This document shows positions 5,692 through 12,938 of a stretch of 13,453 bases of DNA, one piece after another. Source of the stretch: MAG-121220-bin8 sp964433845 (GTDB lineage Bacteria > Bacteroidota > Bacteroidia > Flavobacteriales > Flavobacteriaceae); contig CAYSTA010000039.1 of the NCBI GenBank assembly GCA_964433845.1, forward strand, positions 1 through 13,453, in the 5' to 3' direction. Position 1 is the first letter of the stretch. Each line of letters opens with the position of its first letter. A program made the translations under genes and the position numbers. The notes beneath the pieces were generated by a model that saw nothing but the letters and a program-made list of their open reading frames with translations, ran no database searches and was not told where the DNA came from.

Positions 5692-7992
5692 TTAACCTTT
5701 TATTTTCTTTTTAAATTTGTCAAAATCTGAATCTTCTTGTTTCTTAGGCCATGAATTGTTAGATATGTCAATATCTGCAGTTTCAAGGTCAGGATCCAAT
5801 GTTATATTTATTATTTTCTTATTAGATTTAATAAGCTTACTAACCTCATTATCATTTTTTCTCCATACTTGAACTGGATATTTAATTTTTTCTTTCGTTC
5901 CATCTTCATATTCATATTCAACAATTATAGGCATTACGAGTCCACCTGGTTTATCAAAAACAACCTCATAAAAATATTTAGGAACTTTTAAATTAGAAAT
6001 TTCTTCCTCGGTATAATTTTCATTGAGATAATTATTTAATAGTTTTGAGTTTTCTAGAGGGTTTCCTTCCTTTAAGTTTTCCGTGTCATTTTCAAAATCT
6101 TCAAAATAAATCATTGGTCTTAATCTATTCATTGGAATACCACGCTCTTCCATTATTTTTCTCATTTCTTTTCCTGGTCCAGGTGAAACATAATATTGTT
6201 TAACTTCTTTTATTCCTATATCAACATAATCTGTTGTATAAAACCAGCCTCTCCAAAACCAATCTAAATCAACAGCAGAAGCATCTTCCATAGTTCTGAA
6301 AAAATCTTCTGGTGTTGGATGTTTAAACATCCATCTTTTAGAATATGTTTTAAAAGCATGGTCAAATAATTCTTTACCCATTATGGTTTCTCTAAGAATA
6401 TTTAATGCTGTTGCAGGTTTACCATATGCATTAGGTCCTAGACTATAAACATTTTCAGGATTTGTCATGATTGGAGCTAAAAAATTTTGGTCAACACTCA
6501 TATAATTTGTTATTAATTTAGCAGGGCCTCTATCAGAAGGAAAATCCTCATATGGATAAATTATTTCCGGATAATCTTTCCCAAGTTTTTGTTCCGTTAA
6601 ATACTGAACAAATGTATTAATTCCTTCATCCATCCAAGCCCATTGGCGTTCATCATTATTGACAATCATAGGGAAAAAATTGTGACCAACTTCATGAATT
6701 ATAACACCAATCATTCCAAACTTAACATCATCAGAATAAGAGCCATCTATATTGGGTCTTCCAAAATTAAAACATATCATAGGGTACTCCATCCCTATTT
6801 GTTTTGCATGAACAGAGATAGCTTTGTGATATGGATAATCAAAAGTATAATCTGAATAGGTTTTCAAAGTTTCCGCAACTGCTATTGTGGAATAATCTTC
6901 CCATAATGGATTTCCTTCTTTAGGGTATAATGACACTGCCATAACATCTCTATTACCAATTTTAACAGCCATCATATCCCAAATAAACTTCCTAGATGTT
7001 GCAAAAGCAAAATCTCTTACATTTTTTGCTTTAAAATGCCATGTTTTTTTATCATTAGAAAAGCTTTTTTCAGCTACTTCTGCTTCTGATTGAGTTACAA
7101 TCATTACAGGTTCATCATAAGATCTTTTTGCCTTATTATACCTTTTTAACATTTCTTTTGAAAAAACTTCTTTTCTATTTTGTAATTCTCCAGTAGCATC
7201 TAATATATGGTCAGCAGGAACAGTTATTTTAACTTCATAATTTCCAAATGGCAATGCAAATTCTCCATCTCCCCAAAATTGATAATTTTGCCATCCTTCT
7301 ATTTCATTGTAAACAGCCATTCTTGGAAAAAACTGTGCAATGATATAAGATCTATTTCCATCACTTTCAAAAGTTTCATATCCTGATCTACCATCTTGAT
7401 TAACATGATCTTGAATGTTATACCACCATTTCATTGAAAAAGAAAACTTCTCTCCACTTTTTAAAACTACAGGTAAATCTATCCTCATCATAGTTTGATT
7501 AATAAAATAAGAAAGTGCTTTCCCATCCTGATCTTTAACATATTCAACATTAAATCCTCCATCAAAAGGATCTGTCAAAAATTCATTTGTAAATCCCGAA
7601 GGACGATAAAATGGACGAACTCCACTACCATCCCTCTCTAATGAAGGAGAATCTTTTTTTCTAACATTTTGATCTAATTGAACCCATAAATATTCCAAAT
7701 TATCGGGGGAATTATTTGTATAAGTTATTGTTTCACTCCCAAAAATTCTTTTGTTTCTATCATCTAATTCGATTTCCATTTTATAATCAGCTTGTTGTTG
7801 ATAATAAGCTGGACCTGGCGCACCGGCAGCAGTTCTAAACATATTAGGAGATGAAAACTCTTGATACATTTGCCTAAACTTATTTAAGTTTAAATGTCCT
7901 TTCTGCTTTGTTTCTGAAGAATTCTCTTGTGAAAATCCAAAAAATGAAATCATAATTGAAATTGCAACTAACCTAATTTGTTTAATTTTCAT
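5692..7992 (-). CDS. M1 family zinc metallopeptidase, secreted
   Basis: 766 residues with a Sec-type N-terminus (MKIKQIRLVAISIMISFFGFSQ). The M1 zinc site is intact: H433-E434-VG-H437 followed after exactly 18 residues by E456 (WMDEGI), matching HExxH-x18-E. GMEYPM (400-405) stands in the position of the exopeptidase GAMEN motif, with Tyr for the final Asn. Y523 in 'AYGKPATAL' fits the tyrosine that stabilises the transition state. N-terminal residues about 65-265 are beta-rich as in the M1 first domain; the region after about 595 to the C-terminus (766) is less conserved and ends in a Lys/Asp-rich tail. It is an aminopeptidase-type enzyme of the periplasm or outer membrane; the substrate is unknown. 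Lies 37 bases after the DUF6702 gene, at the end of an apparent run of exported-protein genes. Confidence 0.95.
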   Translation of the reverse strand: MKIKQIRLVAISIMISFFGFSQENSSETKQKGHLNLNKFRQMYQEFSSPNMFRTAAGAPGPAYYQQQADYKMEIELDDRNKRIFGSETITYTNNSPDNLEYLWVQLDQNVRKKDSPSLERDGSGVRPFYRPSGFTNEFLTDPFDGGFNVEYVKDQDGKALSYFINQTMMRIDLPVVLKSGEKFSFSMKWWYNIQDHVNQDGRSGYETFESDGNRSYIIAQFFPRMAVYNEIEGWQNYQFWGDGEFALPFGNYEVKITVPADHILDATGELQNRKEVFSKEMLKRYNKAKRSYDEPVMIVTQSEAEVAEKSFSNDKKTWHFKAKNVRDFAFATSRKFIWDMMAVKIGNRDVMAVSLYPKEGNPLWEDYSTIAVAETLKTYSDYTFDYPYHKAISVHAKQIGMEYPMICFNFGRPNIDGSYSDDVKFGMIGVIIHEVGHNFFPMIVNNDERQWAWMDEGINTFVQYLTEQKLGKDYPEIIYPYEDFPSDRGPAKLITNYMSVDQNFLAPIMTNPENVYSLGPNAYGKPATALNILRETIMGKELFDHAFKTYSKRWMFKHPTPEDFFRTMEDASAVDLDWFWRGWFYTTDYVDIGIKEVKQYYVSPGPGKEMRKIMEERGIPMNRLRPMIYFEDFENDTENLKEGNPLENSKLLNNYLNENYTEEEISNLKVPKYFYEVVFDKPGGLVMPIIVEYEYEDGTKEKIKYPVQVWRKNDNEVSKLIKSNKKIINITLDPDLETADIDISNNSWPKKQEDSDFDKFKKKIKG

Positions 7993-8029
7993 ATTTATTT
8001 ATTTTGAACGTTAAATTTAGTTAAAAAGT

Positions 8030-8518
8030 TTAGAACTGAAATGACACGTTTGGAACATTTTTTCTAAGTATAAAACTCTTTCTATTAGGGCCTTTTTTTA
8101 AATGAATAATATTTTGTTGTTTCTCAAATAAATCAAAAAGAATTGTATTTTTCAACTCAATTGATTTAAACGTTGGAATATCTTCTAATTCCAAATAAGC
8201 AACTATCATTTCATTTTTTTCTTCAGATCCTAAGTAAAATAAATCGTATTTATTTTTGTCAAGATAAATGCTAAGATTAGATAATAAGTAATCTCTAATT
8301 TTTGATTTAATTTCATTTGAATTTATATCATTATTCATCGAAATATCTACTTGATATTTTTTTTTAATAATTTCAGTAAAATCATCTTGAAAAACTCTAA
8401 TTGTAATTTGTAAAGAACCCAAATCCTCTTTAAAATCATATAAACTTGTACTTACATAGTACTTATGACTAAATCCATAAATAACAAATAATGTTATAAT
8501 TAAACTAATTTTTTTCAT
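8030..8518 (-). CDS. DUF6702 family exported protein
   Basis: 162 residues from the ATG at 8516-8518; a TTG codon immediately upstream could also be read but the ATG is preferred. The N-terminus is a signal-like hydrophobic segment ending ...IYGFSHKYYVST. The body shows features I associate with DUF6702: an early HKYYVS (18-23), SLQITIRVFQDDF (35-47), and a late ILFDLFEKQQNIIHLKKGPNRKSF (126-149). The family is small, exported, largely confined to Bacteroidota and has no known function. Its start overlaps the end of the upstream CarboxypepD_reg-like gene by 14 bases and the M1 peptidase gene starts 37 bases downstream. I recall this order (CarboxypepD_reg-like, DUF6702, M1 peptidase) as recurrent in flavobacteria, which suggests a shared envelope role; that is from memory and needs a neighbourhood search. 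Confidence 0.8.
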   Translation of the reverse strand: MKKISLIITLFVIYGFSHKYYVSTSLYDFKEDLGSLQITIRVFQDDFTEIIKKKYQVDISMNNDINSNEIKSKIRDYLLSNLSIYLDKNKYDLFYLGSEEKNEMIVAYLELEDIPTFKSIELKNTILFDLFEKQQNIIHLKKGPNRKSFILRKNVPNVSFQF

Positions 8519-9320
8519 CAATTATAGATTTATTAAATTTTTCAAATGATTGTAAAACTAAATTATGATCAGACGTTCTGAAATTTTTTTCAATATTGCT
8601 ATTTTCCAAGGCTCCCAATACAAACTCATAAACTTCATCCTCTTCTAAATTAAAATTATTCATAAAAAAAACAAGGCCATAAAATTCTATTATGCTAACA
8701 GCAGCAAAATACTGTTTATCTAGTGCTCTTTTCTTTTTAAGTGTTTTATAATACCCAGACAAATGCTTGTAAACTGCCTCTATATCTAAAGGTGCACCTA
8801 ATGGTAATAGTAATGTAGATAAAATAAGACTTTTTTTAGAGACAATCTTTTCTGCTCTTTTACCTTTAAATCCTGGTATTCCAACATCATCAAAATTTAT
8901 TGAATTTTTAATACCAGAATCTAACATATCGTCTAACATGTTTCCGCTTAAATTGTGTGGTTTTACCTCTACATTATCTAACTGATTCACAAAAGGTTCA
9001 ATATAAACCTTTATTAAATCCTGACCAAAAACCTTTGGGTTTACTACAATTACATGTGGTTTAATCTGAATTGATGAAATTATAATAGTATCATTTTTTT
9101 TTACACCTATTGAGAATAATCCTTTCTCATTTGTAATTGACTTTGCGCCACTAGTTTTATTTATTATATGAATTCCACTTAAATTCAAAGAATCACTAAC
9201 TACTTCTCCTTTAAATGACTTATAATTTTGATTTGTTTGAGAAAAAATAATTTGAGTCCCTAAAAGGAGAAAACTAAAAATTAATTTAACCCCTTTTAAG
9301 TATCTTTCTATATTTATCAC
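8505..9320 (-). CDS. CarboxypepD_reg-like exported protein (second paralog)
   Basis: 271 residues. The start is a GTG at 9318-9320, because no ATG lies before the signal segment (VKLIFSFLLLGTQIIFSQ, 11-28) and the frame closes upstream. It overlaps the preceding gene by 35 bases in another frame. After the signal comes a small beta-sandwich domain of the carboxypeptidase regulatory-like type: FKGEVVSDSLNLSGIHIINK (36-55), SITNEKGLFSIGVKKND (61-77), IIISSIQ (79-85), and VEVKPHNL (117-124). The rest, about 125-271, is a mostly helical region with no motif I recognise. It is clearly related to the gene before it: compare ITNEKGLFSIGVKKND with ITNEDGEFEIKVKLND. Probably periplasmic; no enzyme signature. 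Function unknown. Confidence 0.82.
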   Translation of the reverse strand: MINIERYLKGVKLIFSFLLLGTQIIFSQTNQNYKSFKGEVVSDSLNLSGIHIINKTSGAKSITNEKGLFSIGVKKNDTIIISSIQIKPHVIVVNPKVFGQDLIKVYIEPFVNQLDNVEVKPHNLSGNMLDDMLDSGIKNSINFDDVGIPGFKGKRAEKIVSKKSLILSTLLLPLGAPLDIEAVYKHLSGYYKTLKKKRALDKQYFAAVSIIEFYGLVFFMNNFNLEEDEVYEFVLGALENSNIEKNFRTSDHNLVLQSFEKFNKSIIDEKN

Positions 9321-10035
9321 TTTGCTTAACTAAAAAATCAATTAATTGGAATTCATTACTTTTTTTAAACAAGAATTTTGAAGGAAATTTTTCATCACAA
9401 AACAATAAAAAATCAGTAATTTTTTCTTTTGGAATTCCTAAATTAAAAATAAAAAAAGCATCATCATAAACTTCTCTAAGCAGGTTACTGGGTTTATAAG
9501 AGAAATTGTTAGAATCCTCTGACATATCATCTTTAGAGGTTGATTTGGCAATAGTCTTATATAAATTAATAAAATTAAGTCCATTATTAAACCTTCCTGA
9601 TTGCAAGATCTGATTCTCAATTCTAGTTGATTTATCAAAGCTATAATCAATTCTTTTAAACTCTTCCTCCTTTAAATCCATAAATTTCTCTGTGTTTTCA
9701 GGACTTACAACTACTTCATCTAATTCTGTTATTTTTTCATTTACATCAATTACTATTCTACTTTTTTGCAAAATATCTTTATTTATAACTAAAGATCTTA
9801 TTTGATATTGAACAGAAGAAAAAATTAACCTGTCATTAAGTTTTACTTTAATTTCAAATTCTCCATCCTCATTAGTAATAGTTGCCTCTTGAGAAGTGTT
9901 GTTAATTACATTAGCTGAAACAACATTACTATCTCTATATAATACTTTTCCCCTAATCCAAGTTCTATAATCTGACTGTGAAAATGAGAAATTCCATATA
10001 AAAAAAAGAAGAAAAAAATTTATTGTATACTTCAT
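9286..10035 (-). CDS. CarboxypepD_reg-like exported protein (first paralog)
   Basis: 249 residues from the ATG at 10033-10035, followed by a signal peptide (MKYTINFFLLFFIWNFSFSQ). The frame is open further upstream, but that part is the tRNA-Gly gene read as protein, so it is excluded. Residues 27-110 form a CarboxypepD_reg-like beta domain: WIRGKVLYRDSNVVSANVIN, ATITNEDGEFEIKVKLND (51-68), LIFSSVQ (70-76) and a closing LDEVVV (105-110). The remaining C-terminal region is helical and acidic/basic mixed, with no catalytic motif. It shares both domain and C-terminal pattern (FFIFNLG...DFLLF; FFMNNFN...EFVLG) with the next gene, so the pair are tandem paralogs that have diverged. Sits 17 bases after the 3' end of the tRNA gene and overlaps the next gene by 35 bases. 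Confidence 0.83.
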   Translation of the reverse strand: MKYTINFFLLFFIWNFSFSQSDYRTWIRGKVLYRDSNVVSANVINNTSQEATITNEDGEFEIKVKLNDRLIFSSVQYQIRSLVINKDILQKSRIVIDVNEKITELDEVVVSPENTEKFMDLKEEEFKRIDYSFDKSTRIENQILQSGRFNNGLNFINLYKTIAKSTSKDDMSEDSNNFSYKPSNLLREVYDDAFFIFNLGIPKEKITDFLLFCDEKFPSKFLFKKSNEFQLIDFLVKQSDKYRKILKRG

Positions 10036-10052
10036 TAACCCAAAATTAATTG

Positions 10053-10125
10053 AGCGGAAGACCGGGTTCGAACCGGCGACATTCAGCTTGGAAGGCTGAC
10101 GCTCTACCAACTGAGCTACTCCCGC
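10053..10125 (-). tRNA. tRNA-Gly (anticodon TCC)
   Basis: A 73-base cloverleaf with no encoded CCA. Acceptor stem GCGGGAG pairs with CTTCCGC (one G-T pair); the D-arm contains AGCTCAGTTGGTAGAGC; the anticodon arm is TCAGC / CTTCCAA / GCTGA, giving anticodon TCC (complement of 10090-10092), which reads GGA and related glycine codons; the T-arm is CCGGTTCGAACCCGG, with the TTCGAA loop core. The discriminator base is U, as usual for bacterial tRNA-Gly. A protein gene begins 17 bases after its 3' end. Confidence 0.97.
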
Positions 10126-10132
10126 ATTAATA

Positions 10133-10140
10133 CAAATATA
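10133..10140 (-). promoter_or_regulatory. Candidate -7 element for tRNA-Gly
   Basis: On the minus strand this reads TATATTTG, an exact TAnnTTTG match, ending 7 bases before the mature tRNA 5' end (10125). That would start transcription almost at the tRNA. No TTG-type -33 element is seen about 20 bases further up, and the surroundings are almost pure A/T, so confidence is limited. Confidence 0.4.
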
Positions 10141-10205
10141 ATATTAATGGTTATTTATATTATGATTGCATTAATTAAAAAATTATATTATTAAATTTAT
10201 AATCA

Positions 10206-10649
10206 ATGGATGTTATATTAAAGAAAGTCAATGCAAGTGATTTGCTGCCAATAAGAAGTAAAATATTGAGAAACAATGCTAGTTTCAATTATTGTAAGTA
10301 TAAAGGTGACAATTTAGATAATTCCTTTCATATTGGCGCCTATTTAAACAATAAAATAGTTGGAGGTGTAACACTTATTAAAAATAAATCAACTTATAAA
10401 AAGTTAACAAACTGTTATCAAATAAGAGGAATGTGTGTTTTAGAAGATTTTCAAAAAAAAGGAATTGGAGAAAAAATTTTAATAGAAGCTGAAAAACATT
10501 GTAAAATTTTAAAAATTCAAAATGTTTGGATGAATGCAAGAGTTAAAGCAGCCAATTTCTATTTAAAGTTAAATTATATTGATTTAGGTTTTCGTTATGA
10601 AATTGAAGGGATTGGACTACATTATTTTTTATATAAAGAATTACAATGA
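10206..10649 (+). CDS. GNAT family N-acetyltransferase
   Basis: 147 residues, the length of a single-domain GNAT enzyme. The acetyl-CoA-binding motif A is clear: YQIRGMCVLEDFQKKGIGEKIL (71-92), with the pyrophosphate-binding loop QKKGIG at 83-88. Upstream strands (HIGAYLNNKIVGGVTLI, 42-58) and the later ANFYLKLNYIDLGFRYEIEGIGLHYFLYK (116-144) fit the usual motif B and the C-terminal 'GIGxHYxxxK' ending of a broad GNAT subgroup. It transfers an acetyl group from acetyl-CoA to an unknown amine, in the cytoplasm. It begins 80 bases from the tRNA on the opposite strand. Its last four bases (ATGA) are shared with the start of the M15 peptidase gene, so the pair is probably one operon, but a shared pathway is not evident. 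Confidence 0.9.
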   Translation: MDVILKKVNASDLLPIRSKILRNNASFNYCKYKGDNLDNSFHIGAYLNNKIVGGVTLIKNKSTYKKLTNCYQIRGMCVLEDFQKKGIGEKILIEAEKHCKILKIQNVWMNARVKAANFYLKLNYIDLGFRYEIEGIGLHYFLYKELQ

Positions 10650-11356
10650 ATTTAAAAACAAACTTATTGCTATTTTTAATATTTTGTAATGTTAATTTTT
10701 CTCAAAATAGCATGGATTTAGATATACTTCAAGGAATAAAGAATCCCAATTTAGTTGGAGATACAATTAAGCTTGAAAAAAATACTTTTGATGCTTTTAA
10801 TAAAATGCAAATCGCTGCAAAAGAAGATGGTATAAATCTAAAAATTGTTTCAGCCTATAGAGGATATGATCGTCAAAAACTTATCTGGAATACAAAATTT
10901 AAAAAATTTACTACTGAATTTAAATTAAAACCTAGTCAAGCAGTTTATGAGATAATTAGGTTTTCTACTATACCTGGAACTTCAAGACATCACTGGGGAA
11001 CAGAAATTGATATTATTGACAATAATTATCCAGATGAAGAAGATGTTTTGATTGCAAAAAAATTTGAAAAAGGGGGTATTTTCTTTAAAGTTAAAAATTG
11101 GCTTAATCTAAATTCCGAAAAATTCGGATTTTATATAACATATAATAACGACCCTAATAGAAAGGGATTTGAGCATGAACCTTGGCACTACAGTTATGCA
11201 CCTATTTCAAAAAAAATGCTTTTGTTATTTTTAAAATCAGATCTTAAAAAATTCATTAAAAAAGGAGAAATCAAAGGATCTGAATATTTCACTGACGATT
11301 TTTTAGAAAAATATAAAAAAGAATACATTTTAGATATAAATAAAAATTTAAAATAA
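10646..11356 (+). CDS. M15 family D-alanyl-D-alanine carboxypeptidase-like protein (VanY type)
   Basis: 236 residues with a signal peptide (MNLKTNLLLFLIFCNVNFSQ). The M15B zinc peptidase signature is complete: SAYRGYDRQ (69-77), the conserved YR element; S113-R-H115-HWG-TEI-D122, the SxHxxGxxxD motif with zinc ligands H115 and D122 (Glu120 replaces the common Ala); and HEPWH (177-181), with catalytic E178 and the third ligand H181. It should cleave peptide stems of peptidoglycan in the periplasm, either DD- or LD-type. The C-terminus after about 200 is lysine-rich and extends beyond the catalytic core. The gene starts on an ATGA overlap with the acetyltransferase gene. It ends 54 bases before gpmI, which appears to have its own promoter. 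Confidence 0.93.
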   Translation: MNLKTNLLLFLIFCNVNFSQNSMDLDILQGIKNPNLVGDTIKLEKNTFDAFNKMQIAAKEDGINLKIVSAYRGYDRQKLIWNTKFKKFTTEFKLKPSQAVYEIIRFSTIPGTSRHHWGTEIDIIDNNYPDEEDVLIAKKFEKGGIFFKVKNWLNLNSEKFGFYITYNNDPNRKGFEHEPWHYSYAPISKKMLLLFLKSDLKKFIKKGEIKGSEYFTDDFLEKYKKEYILDINKNLK

Positions 11357-11376
11357 CTAGTTCCTTCGATTATAAT

Positions 11377-11384
11377 TATATTTG
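11377..11384 (+). promoter_or_regulatory. Candidate -7 element for gpmI
   Basis: TATATTTG, an exact TAnnTTTG match, in the 54-base gap between the M15 peptidase gene and gpmI. It would start transcription near 11391, just before the ribosome-binding site. A -33 TTG is not evident (TTCC at 11361-11364 lies too close). It is the only promoter-like site in the gap. Confidence 0.4.
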
Positions 11385-11395
11385 TTTAAAATTAT

Positions 11396-11401
11396 AAAGG
11401 G
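11396..11401 (+). promoter_or_regulatory. Ribosome-binding site supporting the TTG start of gpmI
   Basis: AAAGGG lies nine bases before the TTG at 11411. Purine-rich sites are rare in this window, and no other start is placed to use it, so it supports TTG as the initiation codon. Confidence 0.5.
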
Positions 11402-11410
11402 TTTCAAATT

Positions 11411-12937
11411 TTGAAAATTTCGAAAAAAGTTATTTTAATGATTCTCGATGGCTGGGGTATAGCTAAAGATCCCAAAGTATCTGCAATTGACATAGCTAAA
11501 ACACCATTTATTGATTCATTATATAGCAATTATGCATCTGCAAAACTTACTACATTCGGTGAAAGTGTTGGACTCCCTAATGGTCAAATGGGAAATAGTG
11601 AAGTGGGGCATATCAATTTAGGAGCAGGCAGAATAGTTTATCAAGAATTAGCAAAAATTAATCATGATATTAATGAAAAAACTTTTCAAAATCAGTATAA
11701 TTTAAAAACTTGCTTAGAAAATGTAAAAAAAACAAATAAGAAATTACATTTAATAGGTTTATTATCTGATGGTGGAGTGCATTCTCATATAAATCATTTA
11801 GAGGGAATACTTAATACTTGTCAAGAAAAGAAAATTGATAATATCTGCATACATGCATTTACTGATGGTAGAGATGTGGATCCAAAATCAGGTATAAATT
11901 TTATCAAAAGATTAAATAATAAAATTAGTTCTTCTGGAGCAAAAATAGCAACTGTCATAGGTCGTTATTTTTCTATGGATAGAGACAATAGATGGGAAAG
12001 AACTAAAAAATCATATGATCTTATAACTAAAGGAATTGGTGAAAAGTCTCAAAATATATTTGATTCTATCCAAGCATCTTATAAGAGAGGTGTAACCGAC
12101 GAATTTATTGAGCCAATTGTAAAGGTAGACAATGAAGGAAAGCCCATTGGAAATATTAAAGATGGAGATTATGTTATTTTTTTCAATTTTAGAACAGATA
12201 GAGGACGACAGTTAACCAAAGCATTAACCCAAGAAGATTTTTCTGATTTAGAAATGAAAAAATTAAATCTAAATTTTTTAACAATGACTAACTATGACGA
12301 ATCATTTAAAGGAATTGAAACTATATATGACTCAGAAAACATAATAGATACTTTAGGGGAGGTTATATCAAAAAATGGTAAAACTCAAATTAGAATTGCT
12401 GAAACAGAAAAATATCCTCATGTAACATTTTTCTTTAATGGAGGAAGAGAAAAACCCTTTAAAAATGAGTCAAGAATTTTATGTCCTTCCCCAAAAGTTC
12501 CAACTTATGATATAAAACCTGAAATGAGTGCCCATAAAGTTAAAGATTCTATTATAGAAGAAATAAAAAAAAATAGTACAGATTTTATATGTTTAAACTT
12601 TGCTAATCCAGATATGGTAGGGCATACAGGTAACCTTGAAGCAGCAATTAAAGCATGCGAAACTGTTGATAAATGTTCATCTGAAATTATTGAATGTGCA
12701 TTGGAAAAAGAATTTTCAATCATAGTTATTGCTGATCATGGCAATTGTGATAAAATGAAAAACTCTGATGGATCGCCCAACACAGCACATACAAAAAATA
12801 TGGTGCCTATAATTATTGTTGATCATAAAATTAAAAAAGTATCTGATGGTATTTTAGCAGATATAGCTCCAACAATTCTAGATTTAATGAATTTAAATAA
12901 ACCTAAATTAATGACTGGAAAATCCTTAATAAACTGA
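11411..12937 (+). CDS. gpmI: 2,3-bisphosphoglycerate-independent phosphoglycerate mutase
   Basis: 508 residues, the usual length for iPGM. It interconverts 3- and 2-phosphoglycerate in glycolysis and gluconeogenesis, with Mn2+ and a phosphoserine intermediate. Start: TTG at 11411, since the first ATG (11438) would cut into VILMILDGWG, the conserved first strand with metal ligand D13. Landmarks: GNSEVGH with nucleophile S63; LSDGGVHSH around H124; FTDGRDVDP (150-158); RYFSMDRDNRWER (185-197); FNFRTDRGRQL (259-269); FANPDMVGHTG with D401 and H405; IADHGNCDKM with D442 and H443; and AHTKN with H460. All the expected catalytic residues are present. The thioredoxin-like lipoprotein gene starts one base after its stop codon, so they are likely cotranscribed, although no functional link is known. 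Confidence 0.98.
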   Translation: MKISKKVILMILDGWGIAKDPKVSAIDIAKTPFIDSLYSNYASAKLTTFGESVGLPNGQMGNSEVGHINLGAGRIVYQELAKINHDINEKTFQNQYNLKTCLENVKKTNKKLHLIGLLSDGGVHSHINHLEGILNTCQEKKIDNICIHAFTDGRDVDPKSGINFIKRLNNKISSSGAKIATVIGRYFSMDRDNRWERTKKSYDLITKGIGEKSQNIFDSIQASYKRGVTDEFIEPIVKVDNEGKPIGNIKDGDYVIFFNFRTDRGRQLTKALTQEDFSDLEMKKLNLNFLTMTNYDESFKGIETIYDSENIIDTLGEVISKNGKTQIRIAETEKYPHVTFFFNGGREKPFKNESRILCPSPKVPTYDIKPEMSAHKVKDSIIEEIKKNSTDFICLNFANPDMVGHTGNLEAAIKACETVDKCSSEIIECALEKEFSIIVIADHGNCDKMKNSDGSPNTAHTKNMVPIIIVDHKIKKVSDGILADIAPTILDLMNLNKPKLMTGKSLIN

Positions 12938-12938
12938 T

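Noticed and set aside
5655..5701. Possible inverted repeat (AAAAGG / CCTTTT) between the M1 peptidase and tatA genes
   Set aside because: Six-base arms about 35 bases apart in A+T-rich DNA; not a credible terminator.
6643..6855. Plus-strand open frame opposite the M1 active site
   Set aside because: Shadow of the HExxH region on the other strand.
10036..10110. N-terminal extension of the first CarboxypepD_reg-like protein
   Set aside because: These codons are the tRNA-Gly gene; the signal peptide starts at the ATG at 10035.
11183..11201. TGGCAC followed by TTATGCA, another possible sigma-54 site
   Set aside because: It encodes the conserved EPWHYSYA of the M15 peptidase and the spacing between GG and GC is 12, not 10.
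12505..12723. Minus-strand open frame inside gpmI
   Set aside because: Antisense to conserved gpmI sequence, without independent support.
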